DNA of 48,937 nt, from the NCBI GenBank assembly GCA_023212695.1, contig JALCCG010000135.1, positions 1 to 48,937 of the forward strand, in the 5' to 3' direction. The DNA is from Sporisorium sorghi. Its lineage: Eukaryota > Basidiomycota > Ustilaginomycetes > Ustilaginales > Ustilaginaceae. The notes under the pieces are model-generated. The model was not told where the DNA came from. It searched no databases and saw nothing but the letters and a program-made list of their open reading frames with translations. The position numbers were made by a program, and so were the translations under genes. Of the stretch, positions 34,233 to 44,429 are shown in pieces (position 1 is the stretch's first letter; each line of letters starts with the position of its first letter).

Positions 34233-35161
34233 CTAGCGTCGAGGCTTGTGCTTAGCAGCACTGTGGGTTGCGGGCATTAGTACTTGCCATCAGGCGAGTG
34301 ACAATAGCCATTCTGTCGTCATAAGACAGCGGACGAAAGTCGGGACGCCATCCATTCTTTGATCTCGCTCTTGTCTCGAGACGGGGCTTGGAGCTTTGAC
34401 AGCTAAGTCAGATGAACCAGCTGCCGTGCTGACGATGAGCTCATAAGGTCAGGCGCACCCCGCACTAGACAGCTCTCAGCAAATGCGGACACAACGTACA
34501 ATGCAAACGCCATCATTGGCTGATTAAAAGTGCAAGCAACACACCCCTTGCTGCTCGCTAGCCTTGCCGACAGGTACTTGACAGGCGACGTCGAGTTTCT
34601 AGGCGAGCTGAGTTGCTGTTTGTCTGGAGCCAGGTTCCATTTCGGGGATCTATAGCTTGCAGCGATACTTTGCACGTACACATGCACCACTGCATCGGAG
34701 GATGCGAAAAGGCTGCCGAGGCCACACGCACAGCCTGTCGGTGGTGATGAACGAGCCAGCCATATCCCGGATCTGCCGTGTAGCAAGGAGTCGCAAGTCG
34801 GCCTGGCCCGGTCTCGGGGTCCGAACGGCGACTGGTGCTAGACGTGACTGCGGTATGAGTGGCGCAAGGGCTTACAAGGCTTGGTCTCGAACGCAGTCTG
34901 GCATTGCCAAGTCGGGATGATGGCGTTTGCATGCGCAGCGAATGGTTTGACACTTGATAGAGCAGCAATACGTCACGGTCAAAGCGATGCAGTGTCTCGG
35001 GAAGCAATCTTTGCGACTCTGCTAACCGAAGCCAGAGCAGTCAAGGGCAAAAGGACGATCCCGCGCTGCATCCTCCTGGCGTAAAGTCGATCCGGATGGC
35101 CCGTGTCCGTGCAGAACCAAGAAATCACACGCGACGACGCTGTGCATGTGATTATAGAGAG

Positions 35162-35175
35162 GGATGCATGCATCC
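35162..35175. repeat. 14-bp perfect palindrome GGATGCATGCATCC
   Basis: A perfect palindrome of alternating purine-pyrimidine character in the centre, in the middle of the gene-free region. Confidence 0.7.
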
Positions 35176-36081
35176 ATGGGACCCTTGTTGTGGTTCACCT
35201 TCCATTTCGAACTCCGGGCTGCTGTCACTTTGGCACCACCAAAGGAGCTTGAGTTACTCGACTCTGGCTCTGTATCATGAGAGCTGCACACATACACACG
35301 GCAGTGTTTGTCCGCTTCAAGGTTGCAGCCTGGCCGGATCCGCGGAGGCTTCTTTGTGCTTGGCTCTCGGCTCTTTAAGTACTTTGAGTAAAGCTTGGTC
35401 TTCAGCGCAGAGCAAGAGCGTGTTGTGGTGACCAAGACAACCGAGTGTAAGCTTGAGCGTCTCTTGGCGGGCAAGTCACGGACCCTGCCGCACCTCAAAT
35501 CCCTTGGCAACAGAGATCCCGTTTGATTGCCGTCAATCCCGCTTGGCCGTGCTCGCTTGAAGCTAAGTTAGCCCTCTCGTTTGACGTGCTCGGCTGAGAG
35601 ATAGCGTGCACAGCGGTGCTGATCATGATTGCCTTTCCCGAGACCCTTTTCCGTATTCAAAGTGATGCGCAAGCTCCAAAGAGGCAGAGCATGATAGTCG
35701 CCTCGAAAGCAAGAGTCTGCGGGCATGTCGGGCCGTGATACCGAGCACCCGCGCGTGAGCTTGTCTTGCGAAACACCGCACGGGCTTGAGGAGTGAAGCT
35801 GGGCGCTGGTGAGCGTTCAACGAAAGCATGTAAGGTGCGACGGGGAGCGTTGCGATGGCCGGCGTCGAGTCGAGACCCGTTCAGTCATACTGCGAAGCTC
35901 GATTCATGCCCGACGCTCTCTACATGCTAACTCGTTTTGCATTGAGACCTTGGTACTCTGTTTATCCGCTCGTCTTGTTTGTTGTTCTTGGTTCATCGTC
36001 GTTGCTCTGGAAAGCGGAAAGTGTTGGTCTCGGTTAACTCGCTTACCCTCGCTTGGCCCGTCGATCTCTGAGAAGGGAACC

Positions 36082-36100
36082 AAAAAAAAAAAAAAAAAAA
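36082..36100. repeat. poly(A) run, 19 A
   Basis: Nineteen A within the gene-free region upstream of the coiled-coil gene. Confidence 0.9.
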
Positions 36101-37886
36101 TTCTGTTGCCGTAGCGAGCGAGCTGCAGCAAACGTCAACTTTTCTTCGATTCTATTTTGTCCAGGCGAAACGTCGTCGAAAGCCGCCGCCGCAATGTTGC
36201 GTGTGCGTATCGTTTGTTTGTATCTGTGATCTTGTCGCATGAAATTCATATTGATAGCTCTTGCCGATTTGAGGCAGAATTGCAAGCCTCTTTTTGTTCT
36301 TCTGGCAAGTTTGGCCTTCTCCAAAATCACACTCAACTCTGCATACATCTGCAAGAGACACACAGCCTCGCTCGCCGGACCCGTACATGGCTCATGGCTC
36401 GTGGCTCGTGGCCGCACGGGACTTGAGATCGCGAGACATGGCATGAAACGGAGCATGCCGTCCATCTGCCGCACATCCGCAGCCCGCTTTACCATTGACA
36501 TCGTACGAGATGGCCGACCATGCCCACGCTGCAGGTTGCCACTCGATCGGCCCTCGCTTGAGAAAGTTGATGGGATCCCGCGTGAACTTGTGAGGCTGCT
36601 AGCTCCTAGCTCGTCAGGCACGCCCTCGTCGATCCATGTGAGCGCTCATCGTCAGCTTTGTCAGGCGAACGAGAACAGGCGGCAAAAAGATCTAGCGAGC
36701 CGTCCGATTCATCTGGACCTTTCCGTCGGGAACACCATACGCAAAGACGCTGCCATTGATATTGCACTACAGTATGCTGTTTGCCTCCAACCACTGAGAA
36801 TGTGAGCTTCAACAAGACAAGAGACGGGGCGAGAAAAAGGCGTTTTCAATTTTGCAAGAGTTTGCGGGCGGCGGGCGTTGATTTGCAGCTGCGAACATGT
36901 CTCAGAGTTGGTCTCAGTCTGTCTAGGACGGCGTCAGTTGCTCTGACAGGTACGCATTGTGAATGATCTTGTTCCGACGACGCAAACAGACAGACGCACC
37001 GATTCAATCAAACTATCGGCACTCGTCCCGCTTCGCCACCCGGTCAGCAGGCGGGTGCCGCGTCGGCTTGAGTTTGCTTTGCATCTGTCACATGTATGCA
37101 CTATGCAGCCTCTGCGTTTGGTAATACAATCACACTCGGAGCGACGGCAATCGTTCCAAAGCTGCATTCGCCACCATCATGCGGCTTGGCCGTTGCTCTT
37201 TCAGTCACAATTCAGTCACAATCAATCGGACACGAATCCTTTTTGCACAACATTGCCACTGTCACTGCACTCACTGACTGACTGACTGATTGATCGCTGT
37301 TGCGCACTGTCAGACTTGTGCTCTCGCTCTCTTTTTCTTCTCTTCCACTCTCACTCTCTCCTCCTGTCTCTCTCTCTCTCCAACCCCAAAGGGTCCATTC
37401 CGGCTGCACTCATCACTGCTCGACGAGCTTTCACTTCACCCTTGCCACTTCGATCTTGGACCGACCCCGCTCGTCGACCTCAATAACCTCCTTGTCTCCA
37501 TCAAGACCGTTCAACAGCCGGACCTTTCATCACCGCCCTTCTCTTCCTTGCCATTGCGCACCGGAGTCTCGAAGCAAGCTCACTCCCCCACTCTTGTGGA
37601 CATCTCCTTCGCCTTCGGCTTTAGTCACCAGCTCGCCTTCATTTCACGGCCTCTTCGCCGCGCTCGCCCTGCCGTGTTGGAAAGACACTCGACCATACCT
37701 ACCACCACACTTCATCCCACCTGCAGTTTCAAAACACGCCGACCTTCGACGCTGCTCCTCCTTCTCAGCTTGCACACAGCACCTTTTTGTGGCTTTGCTT
37801 TTGACTCAAGGTCGTGCAGCTTTTGGCGCATGCTACGATCACATCGTTGCACCCTCGACCCACCATATCCGTGAGACCACGGTGAC

Positions 37887-37905
37887 TTTTTTTTTTTTTT
37901 TTTTT
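37887..37905. repeat. poly(T) run, 19 T
   Basis: Nineteen T followed by C/T-rich sequence, about 425 bp upstream of the coiled-coil gene start; probably a promoter element. Confidence 0.9.
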
Positions 37906-38329
37906 CTCCCCTCGACACCAAAACAAGCTCACACTCTCGCCCGCTCTCCTCTGCACGCCGGCTTACGCTTCTTCCAAAAAGTCACAACTTTCTTCCTGCT
38001 GCTTCTACTTCATCACCTTGAAACGCTTCCACTCCGATATCCGGCGCTCGCTGTCCATCAACAGCCTCATCAATCTTCTAGGCTTCACTCTAGGCTACAT
38101 AGCTGCTCCCTTCAGCTCAACCAGCTCTTGGATGCCCTCCTTCCTTCCTCATCGCCCCTCTTTGACCCGGACCATCTCCACCTTCCTTCAAAGCTCTGTC
38201 TTTACATAGGTTCCGATCAGTTTAGGAGTGGCAACATCCTCCTTCCCAAGCTCAAGCTCCTCGTCCTGCTCCGTCCGCGGCCGACCATCCGATCAGACTC
38301 GCTACGGTCTTTTCAAGAATTCCTTCCCC

Positions 38330-40951
38330 ATGAATCGCAAGCCCTTGGCTCCCGCTCCTTCAACGGTCACCAATGTCGCACCTACCATGTTGCGCACCCA
38401 CTCGCGTACCGCTTCGCACGGCGGCTCGGGCACCTATACAGAGATGAGGGCTCAGATCCGAAAGGAGCGCGAAAACGAAAAGCTCCAACGTTCGCATCTC
38501 CTCCACGGTCCTTCTTGCGCTTCAGGCCGCGATGTCGACCCTCACGCTCGCAAGCAGTCCCACGTCACCGCCCACTCTCATTCCCAACTCTCTGGCAGCA
38601 CCTCTGATCAAAAAGTCGGTCATTTTCCCACCTCCGACGATGACCCCACCGACGACCCCTCGGCAGAAAAGAAAGGCTACCTTCGCGTCTTGCCTCCCAC
38701 CAGCTACGCGATGAGTGCCGACAACGTCTCCAACATGTCTGCCGCCTCCAGCCAGCTCTCTTCCGCCTCCTCCTCCACCACCACTGGCATCGTCAGAAAA
38801 CGCAGCCAGAACGTCTCGATGCACGATCAACACCAGTCCCAGCCTATCCCGTCTACATCTCAAGTCTCGGTTCATGCTCTGCACCAACATCAGCAGCAGC
38901 AGCAAAACCACAACCGACACGATTCCGCCTCTGCTGCATCCATGAGAGCAGATGCTCTTTCCAGCCTTCACTCTCCCATTGAGTCTCCCGAGCAGACCAT
39001 TGGCATTGACGCTCTTCAGGCCGCCTTCTCAGCCAAGTACTACGAGCTCGCCAACAAGTGCAAGAATTGGGAGAAGTACGCTGCCAAGCTGAGGGCACAG
39101 CTTGGCGTCCTCGAAGCCGAGAACCGTGTCCTCAAGGAGCAGAATTCGCAGCTCGAGGGCGACAACGTGCAGCTCCAAGCCTTTCTTCGTCAGGAGGAAA
39201 AGACTCGTACGCAGCTTCAAGGTCGCATGAGCTCGCTCGAAGACTGCCTCTCCCAGCGCAGCGCGTCCACGAACAATCTCAGCGCGCAATATCGGGCTGT
39301 CGAGATGCTTGAGTACGATCACCTCTCCATCCCCTCGGCGCCTTCCTCGGCTGAAAAGAACAGCGACAATGCCGCAGCCTTTCGCCATACGCCCTATTGC
39401 TCCTCCAATCTTCAGGTCGAGGACCGCTCCGAGCTCCGTCCACAGGCCGTGCCGAGCCTGCCCAAGACTGCTGGCATCGTGCAGACCACGACGGTTGCCC
39501 AGTATTCCGAGGTGGATCCAGCACGCAGCCAAGCGCTGGCGAGTAGCCAGCCAATGCCACCGCACGAGCCATCGCAGAGCAAGTTGGACAGCCCTGATCA
39601 TCGTGCGCCGGTGCCGAGCCCTGCACTGGTCCAGTCTGCGGCGGCAGAAGCTTTGTTCAATGCCGAGGGCAGAAGCTCGCGTCTCGGCACTCGTCCCGAC
39701 GTGCAGAGCGTGCAGGGATCGCAAGTCGCCTATCAGAGGTCGGGGACGGTGGGTGCCTTGGGCATGATGGTGCCCAGGTCTGGATCCGTGCTGGGAGCCC
39801 ATCGAGGCCACACGCTGACCACCCAGGCTCTGGCGCAACATCAACAAGAGGCGATCGACGCCGCAATCGCACGTCCCGCTTCAGCGCAACGCTTCTACGG
39901 CACTTACTTGGAGAGCAACGTGGCGACCACCGCGGCGAGCATCGTCGCCAGTACCGGCGTCACCAAAGCAGCTTTGCAGAGCAAGCGCCGAAGCACCGTC
40001 TCTGGCGACCGAGGTCCGGGCCTCAGCCTTGCTCAGATTGTCAAAGGCGCACTCACCGCGTCCGGCGTCGTGGCTGCCGGAGGCGCGTCGCAATCGCACA
40101 GCAGCCACACGAGTCCCAACGACAAGGCGCTCACCAGCAGCGACTATCTGCAGGAATGCGTCGAGAAGCGACGCGAGGCGATGCGCTCCTCGTTCACCGC
40201 ACAGCAGAAGGGCATGACGCCGGCGCACGGTCAACCTGGAGGAGGGGCGTCGCGACCGGCATCTCGAGCAGCGTCGCGACTGAGCACGCAGTCCGGCACG
40301 GGCACGGGCACGCGCAGCCGCAGCCGCGCCGGCAGCGTCCACGACGCCATTCCCGTGGCGGTGGAAGACGTGTTTTGCAACCCGAGGACGTTCCACGCGC
40401 ACTCGAGCGAGCCCTCGCCCGAGCTGCTTACAGAGCGATTGGCCAACACCAGCCTTGATCCACACGCCGACATTGCCGCCGCGTCGCAGCGACTGATGGC
40501 AGCGACCGAGGCGCACGTTGCGCCGGCGGTCAAGCTCCTGACGCGCCGGGAGCTGAGTGCTGCGTCGAGCCCGAGCTCGCTCATGGGCGTTTCGCCCGCC
40601 AAGGACCAGCAGCCTCAGCCTCAGCCGCAGCAGCAGCAGCTGGAGGAAAACGTCTCGTTTGAACGCAAGCTCTACATGCGCTTCCAGGAGGAGCTCGACA
40701 CCGACGAGTTTGCCAAGTTTGAGCGGTGCATCCAGCGCTACGACTTCCTCGATATCCCGCTCGAGGGCAACAAAGGCCTCATCACGCGTGTCAAGCGGCT
40801 GCTGCTCGTCTCGGACCCGGATCTGCGCTCCAAGCCTGAGAAGCTGCGTGTGCGCCAACACCTGGCTCGAGACTTTGAAAAGATGGCCAAGAACTTCAGC
40901 CAGTCCAAGGGCTCTCAGCAACAGCAGCAGCAGCAGCCGTCGTCGTCATGA
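38330..40951 (+). CDS. unknown coiled-coil protein with conserved-looking C-terminal domain
   Basis: I do not recognise this 873-residue protein. A basic, Ser-rich N-terminus contains TYTEMRAQIRKERENEKLQR (about 48-67), a likely short helix. A coiled coil spans about 224-305: ALQAAFSAKYYELANKCKNW, then LRAQLGVLEAENRVLKEQN and LEGDNVQLQAFLRQEEKTR with clear heptad leucines. The middle is a long disordered Ser/Ala/Gln region. Near the end, about 774-857, is a compact charged segment: FERKLYMRFQEELDTDEFAK, then ERCIQRYDFLDIPLEG, KRLLLVSDPDLRSKPEKLR and RQHLARDFEKMAKNF. This last segment looks like a folded helical domain and the order suggests a dimeric scaffold or cytoskeleton-linked protein. 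The ATG at 38330 is the first in frame. The long C/T-rich upstream region suggests a regulated gene. Confidence 0.8.
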   Translation: MNRKPLAPAPSTVTNVAPTMLRTHSRTASHGGSGTYTEMRAQIRKERENEKLQRSHLLHGPSCASGRDVDPHARKQSHVTAHSHSQLSGSTSDQKVGHFPTSDDDPTDDPSAEKKGYLRVLPPTSYAMSADNVSNMSAASSQLSSASSSTTTGIVRKRSQNVSMHDQHQSQPIPSTSQVSVHALHQHQQQQQNHNRHDSASAASMRADALSSLHSPIESPEQTIGIDALQAAFSAKYYELANKCKNWEKYAAKLRAQLGVLEAENRVLKEQNSQLEGDNVQLQAFLRQEEKTRTQLQGRMSSLEDCLSQRSASTNNLSAQYRAVEMLEYDHLSIPSAPSSAEKNSDNAAAFRHTPYCSSNLQVEDRSELRPQAVPSLPKTAGIVQTTTVAQYSEVDPARSQALASSQPMPPHEPSQSKLDSPDHRAPVPSPALVQSAAAEALFNAEGRSSRLGTRPDVQSVQGSQVAYQRSGTVGALGMMVPRSGSVLGAHRGHTLTTQALAQHQQEAIDAAIARPASAQRFYGTYLESNVATTAASIVASTGVTKAALQSKRRSTVSGDRGPGLSLAQIVKGALTASGVVAAGGASQSHSSHTSPNDKALTSSDYLQECVEKRREAMRSSFTAQQKGMTPAHGQPGGGASRPASRAASRLSTQSGTGTGTRSRSRAGSVHDAIPVAVEDVFCNPRTFHAHSSEPSPELLTERLANTSLDPHADIAAASQRLMAATEAHVAPAVKLLTRRELSAASSPSSLMGVSPAKDQQPQPQPQQQQLEENVSFERKLYMRFQEELDTDEFAKFERCIQRYDFLDIPLEGNKGLITRVKRLLLVSDPDLRSKPEKLRVRQHLARDFEKMAKNFSQSKGSQQQQQQQPSSS

Positions 40952-41420
40952 CGATGCGACTGAAAACCTGCCTTTCCATATCATGCTTATGCCCAAAAAG
41001 GGGGCCGAATTTGCCCTCACGAACGCTCAAAAGAACAGCACCCGCACGTTAGTAGGCTGCAACTACACTCTTATGATTTTACCCCCCTCACGTCTGATGA
41101 TGTTCACGTACCCCGGGCCCACGTCGAGTCTGTCGCCGAATCTGTTGGGCAGCTGCGTTCGGCGCCCGGGACCATCTCGGCCAATTCCATATGCTTTTCA
41201 TCTCTGTGTACTTTGTGCAAGTCTGTGCATTCAATCGCTCACCCGGCGCTGTTCACGACGCGTTTCGCAGCCACACAGTCATTCCGCACCAGCGCTCACC
41301 CCAGCCCCTCAGCGGCGAGGCACGATGCACACGTAACACACACTGTGGTCCTAGATCCAGAAAAGCGTGGTTGATTGAGACATAGATGCAAGCGGGGACA
41401 AAAAGCAGGTGATGGATCGA
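40952..41420. other. convergent 3' region, coiled-coil gene / RPA43
   Basis: A 469 bp gap between converging stops. I see no gene or notable repeat in it. Confidence 0.6.
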
Positions 41421-42533
41421 CTATGCCTCCTTTCTGCGCTTCTTCTCGCGCTTTGGCGAGTCGGTCGGCTGTCCATCCGCCTCTGACGCATCCTCGATCG
41501 CAGAAATCGACTTGCGCTTGGTCTTCTCTCCCTTGGACGATTTCGACTTTGACGCGGCGGGTTCGGCCTTGACGATCGACGGCGGGGTGGCGTACTGGGC
41601 CGGGTCGTCGCTGTCGACCGCGTCTGTGTCCTCGTCCTCCCAGCGCACTCTCCTCGGTGGGGTCGGTGCGGGCGACGACGACGCTGCTCTCGCTGCATCC
41701 GCTGCCGCGGCCCTTGTGCGTGGCGCAGCGGGGGAGCGGGCGGAACCCAGCCCGAGCGCCTGCGACGGCAGCAGGCTCTTCTTGAGGTACGACCTGTCGT
41801 TTGTCGGCGAGGGGCCGTTCAGCGGATCCGCGAGTAGCGAGCCGTGGACGGACAGCATGTGGTTGGCGACGGTGAGGCTGATGACGGTGAACTCGAGCTT
41901 TCCGCTCGTGCCGCCGAGCTTCTCCCCGCTTGTGCGGTTGCGCCAGTGACCCATGCCGTGATCTGCGCTGTGCGACGCCTCGGTGTCGTGCACGAACTCC
42001 CACTCCGCTTCCGGCAGATGCGACGCCGGGATGGACGCGTTAAACAGCCCGTACAGCAGCAGCGATACGTGGCTGGGCGACGAGAGGCAGATCGTTCCTT
42101 CGAGAAGCTGCCCGATCTTCGGCCGCCAGACCACGCACTCGAACCCCACTGCGGCAGTGGCGAAGGCGGAGTCGGCAGAGAACACCGCCGTATCCTGCAA
42201 GAAGCGCGTCGGGGCATGCGTGATGAGCACACCAGAGAGCTGAGGGACGTAGCGCATCACGAGCGTGTCCATGAGGTCGGAGAACGCCACGTACGGGTCC
42301 GCAGTCCATACAGGCGGAATGGGCAGGTTGAGCACCGGATACATGCGCTCAAAGGCCGAGGTTACGGTGCGCGATGTCGATGCGCCAGCGTTGGTTGCGG
42401 AGGAGTCGTCGACCACGGTGATGGGGAGCGTGTCGATGGCGGAGGAGGAGGACTTGCGACTCTTCTTCGACTCGGAGCCGGACTTGGACTCTCGTCGCTT
42501 GGACTTGTCTTTGACTTTGCCGTCTTTTGACAT
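41421..42533 (-). CDS. RPA43: RNA polymerase I subunit RPA43
   Basis: A 370-residue subunit of RNA polymerase I. With RPA14-type partners it forms the stalk that contacts initiation factor RRN3. The start is Lys/Ser-rich. The RPB7-like N-terminal domain follows at about 60-130 (DPYVAFSDLMDTLVMRYVPQ, LSGVLITHAPTRFL), then the OB-fold part (VGFECVVWRPKIGQLLEGTI, LSSPSHVSLLLYGLFNASIP) to about 250, matching RPA43 rather than RPB7 or RPC25. The last 120 residues are disordered, Ser/Pro/Lys-rich, and end in a basic KREKKRRKEA, a probable nuclear or nucleolar signal. The ATG at 42533 is preferred: the open frame further upstream lacks family sequence. The gene diverges from GSP1. Confidence 0.92.
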   Translation of the reverse strand: MSKDGKVKDKSKRRESKSGSESKKSRKSSSSAIDTLPITVVDDSSATNAGASTSRTVTSAFERMYPVLNLPIPPVWTADPYVAFSDLMDTLVMRYVPQLSGVLITHAPTRFLQDTAVFSADSAFATAAVGFECVVWRPKIGQLLEGTICLSSPSHVSLLLYGLFNASIPASHLPEAEWEFVHDTEASHSADHGMGHWRNRTSGEKLGGTSGKLEFTVISLTVANHMLSVHGSLLADPLNGPSPTNDRSYLKKSLLPSQALGLGSARSPAAPRTRAAAADAARAASSSPAPTPPRRVRWEDEDTDAVDSDDPAQYATPPSIVKAEPAASKSKSSKGEKTKRKSISAIEDASEADGQPTDSPKREKKRRKEA

Positions 42534-43414
42534 GGTGGAGGAGCGGTTGATGATGATAAGGAGAGTGTGACCAGGTGACTGTCGGGATCGATCCGATGAG
42601 AGGCGCCTGTGCGTGTGAAGATTGCCAGTTGTGGTTGCGGTAGATCCGATCAAGCGACTGCGTGGGATCTTGAGGCGGTATGAGGAGAGCGCAGGATTGG
42701 CCTGCAGGGATGCGATGGTGGCTTGCTCGTCCTAGTCGCTTCGATACCTTGTTGCTTGAAGGAGGAGGAGAGATGTGCAGCGCCATCTGCACCCTTGCTT
42801 TGCTCTCTCTCTCCAAAGGGAATTTTTTTTCTTCTGACCGCCAAACCTTCAACTTTTCTCCACAAATCTCGGAATTCGGTAATCTCAAAAAATCACTCTC
42901 GTGTTAAGTTGAGCAGACGAGTGGAGCCACCGAATCATTCAAATCGATCAAAGCGTCGATTCGGGCAAATCGAGCTTGTGGGAAAATTTTCGCGTCTGCT
43001 GTTGCGCTGAATCGTGCGCCAGAGCGATGTCTTTCTTTCCGCTCGATCACCCCTTTTTCGTCGCGCTCAGCGAATCGTAGAACACGGCTGAGCAAAAATT
43101 TTGAATGGCCCCGCTTTCCCCTGCAGCCCTTCTGAATTTTTTTTGGAATTTTCTTTTTGAGACGTCCTCACGTCACTGAAAGATGAGAGAGAGCAACAAA
43201 CTCCAAGCTGCTGCCGGGAACTGTGCCTGTGCGCTCAGGTGTTGCTGTTGCTGTCGATGGAACTGGAATCTCTGCCGTTCAGAAAGGCTTTTCCGAAAGA
43301 CCAGTTTGAAGTGTTCTTGCCACTTGAGCGATTTCTCCTTCTTCCTCCCCATCACCTCGATCCACCCATCCCTCCCCAAACCACCAACAACCTCCCACAC
43401 TCACACTCACAAAA
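42534..43414. other. divergent promoter region, RPA43 / GSP1
   Basis: This 881 bp gap holds the promoters of RPA43 and Ran. Short T runs occur near 42825 and 43138, and the 120 bases before GSP1 are C/T- and CA-rich. No other gene is seen. Confidence 0.6.
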
Positions 43415-44068
43415 ATGTCCGCCGAGAACCAGGAAATCCCGCAGTTCAAGCTCGTCCTCGTCGGTGACGGTGGTACGGGCAAGACCACCTTCGTCAAGCG
43501 TCACTTGACCGGCGAGTTCGAGAAGAAGTACATCGCCACGCTCGGAGTCGAGGTGCACCCTCTGCAGTTCCACACCAACTTTGGCACGATCTGCTTCAAC
43601 GTCTGGGACACTGCGGGTCAGGAGAAGTTCGGTGGTCTTCGCGATGGCTACTACATCCAGGGTCAGTGCGGTATCATCATGTTTGACGTGACGTCGCGCA
43701 TCACGTACAAGAACGTGCCCAACTGGCACCGCGATCTGGAGCGCGTTTGCGAGAACATCCCCATCGTGCTGTGCGGCAACAAGGTCGACGTCAAGGAGCG
43801 CAAGGTCAAGACCGGCGCTGTGACGTTCCATCGCAAGAAGAACCTGCAGTACTTTGAGATCTCGGCCAAGTCGAACTACAACTTCGAAAAGCCCTTCCTG
43901 TGGCTCGCGAGGAAGCTCGTCGGCAACCCCACCCTCGAGTTCGCTGCTGCACCCGCGCTGGCTCCCCCCGAGGTCCAGGTCGACCAGGCCCTCATGGCCC
44001 AGTACGACGCCGAACTCCAGCGCGCCGCTGCTGCTCCCCTGCCCGACGAGGACGATGGCGACCTCTAA
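43415..44068 (+). CDS. GSP1: Ran GTPase (GSP1)
   Basis: A 217-residue Ran orthologue, the small GTPase that gives direction to nuclear import and export and acts in spindle and envelope assembly. G-motifs are complete: P-loop GDGGTGKT (17-24), switch I with [14 protein letters not shown], switch [18 protein letters not shown] (65-80), GNKVD (121-125) and EISAKSNYN (148-156). The C-terminal acidic DEDDGDL tail, the Ran hallmark that replaces a lipid site, is present (211-217). Length and sequence are near identical to other Ran proteins. There is no intron, unlike many basidiomycete Ran genes. The start context is CAAAAATGTC. Confidence 0.98.
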   Translation: MSAENQEIPQFKLVLVGDGGTGKTTFVKRHLTGEFEKKYIATLGVEVHPLQFHTNFGTICFNVWDTAGQEKFGGLRDGYYIQGQCGIIMFDVTSRITYKNVPNWHRDLERVCENIPIVLCGNKVDVKERKVKTGAVTFHRKKNLQYFEISAKSNYNFEKPFLWLARKLVGNPTLEFAAAPALAPPEVQVDQALMAQYDAELQRAAAAPLPDEDDGDL

Positions 44069-44387
44069 ACGTCCCGCTCGCGATGTAGTGCACGCAATGC
44101 ACGACACAAAGCGAAAGGGAGCATCCAAAACTGCTTCCGCACACAAACACTCCCATCTAGCATTTCTTCTTCGCCATAATACCTGCATTTCTGTCGACCG
44201 ATTGCCACAAAATGCCATTGCTTTGCTGCTCCTTATCAGCTTGCTTGCGCGTATGACTGATCTCCTCCATTTGTGCCTATTCAAAGTTCTTCGAGAGTCG
44301 CAGGTGTCTGTTCGTGTTGTTCGAAGGAGACGCGAGATGTGGAATTAATGCATACTTGTTAGAGCGATTCTTATCATTAGAACAAGG

Positions 44388-44429
44388 TATATTATATAAA
44401 ATAAATAAAATAAAAAATAAATAAAAAAA
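44388..44429. repeat. AT-only patch with AAATAAAT units
   Basis: Some 42 bases built almost only of A and T with repeated AATAAA-like units, about 320 bp after the GSP1 stop. It could serve 3'-end formation or be a replication-origin-like easily melted element. Confidence 0.6.

Larger units (their letters stand above)
33649..38329. other. 4.7 kb region without a gene between BRE4 and the coiled-coil gene
   Basis: No open frame here has coding character: the longest are low-complexity or begin without an ATG. Base composition is less G/C-rich than the genes. It holds a cluster of CGGCACG and TTCGGCAT motifs (34025-34232), a 14-base palindrome (35162-35175), a 19 A run (36082-36100), an ACTG tetranucleotide repeat (about 37270-37288) and a 19 T run (37887-37905). 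From about 37310 to 38320 it is strongly C/T-rich, like a long leader or promoter of the downstream gene. I looked for tRNA box motifs, transposase-like or reverse-transcriptase-like translations and terminal repeats and found none. Confidence 0.6.

Noticed and set aside
33649..38329. Transposon, retroelement or tRNA genes in the large gap
   Set aside because: No terminal repeats, no reverse-transcriptase or transposase-like frame, and no paired A and B box pattern was found by eye.
37300..38607. A 435-codon plus-strand frame before the coiled-coil gene
   Set aside because: It is Ser/Leu/His/Pro-rich from C/T-rich DNA, overlaps the coiled-coil gene in another frame and has no domain.
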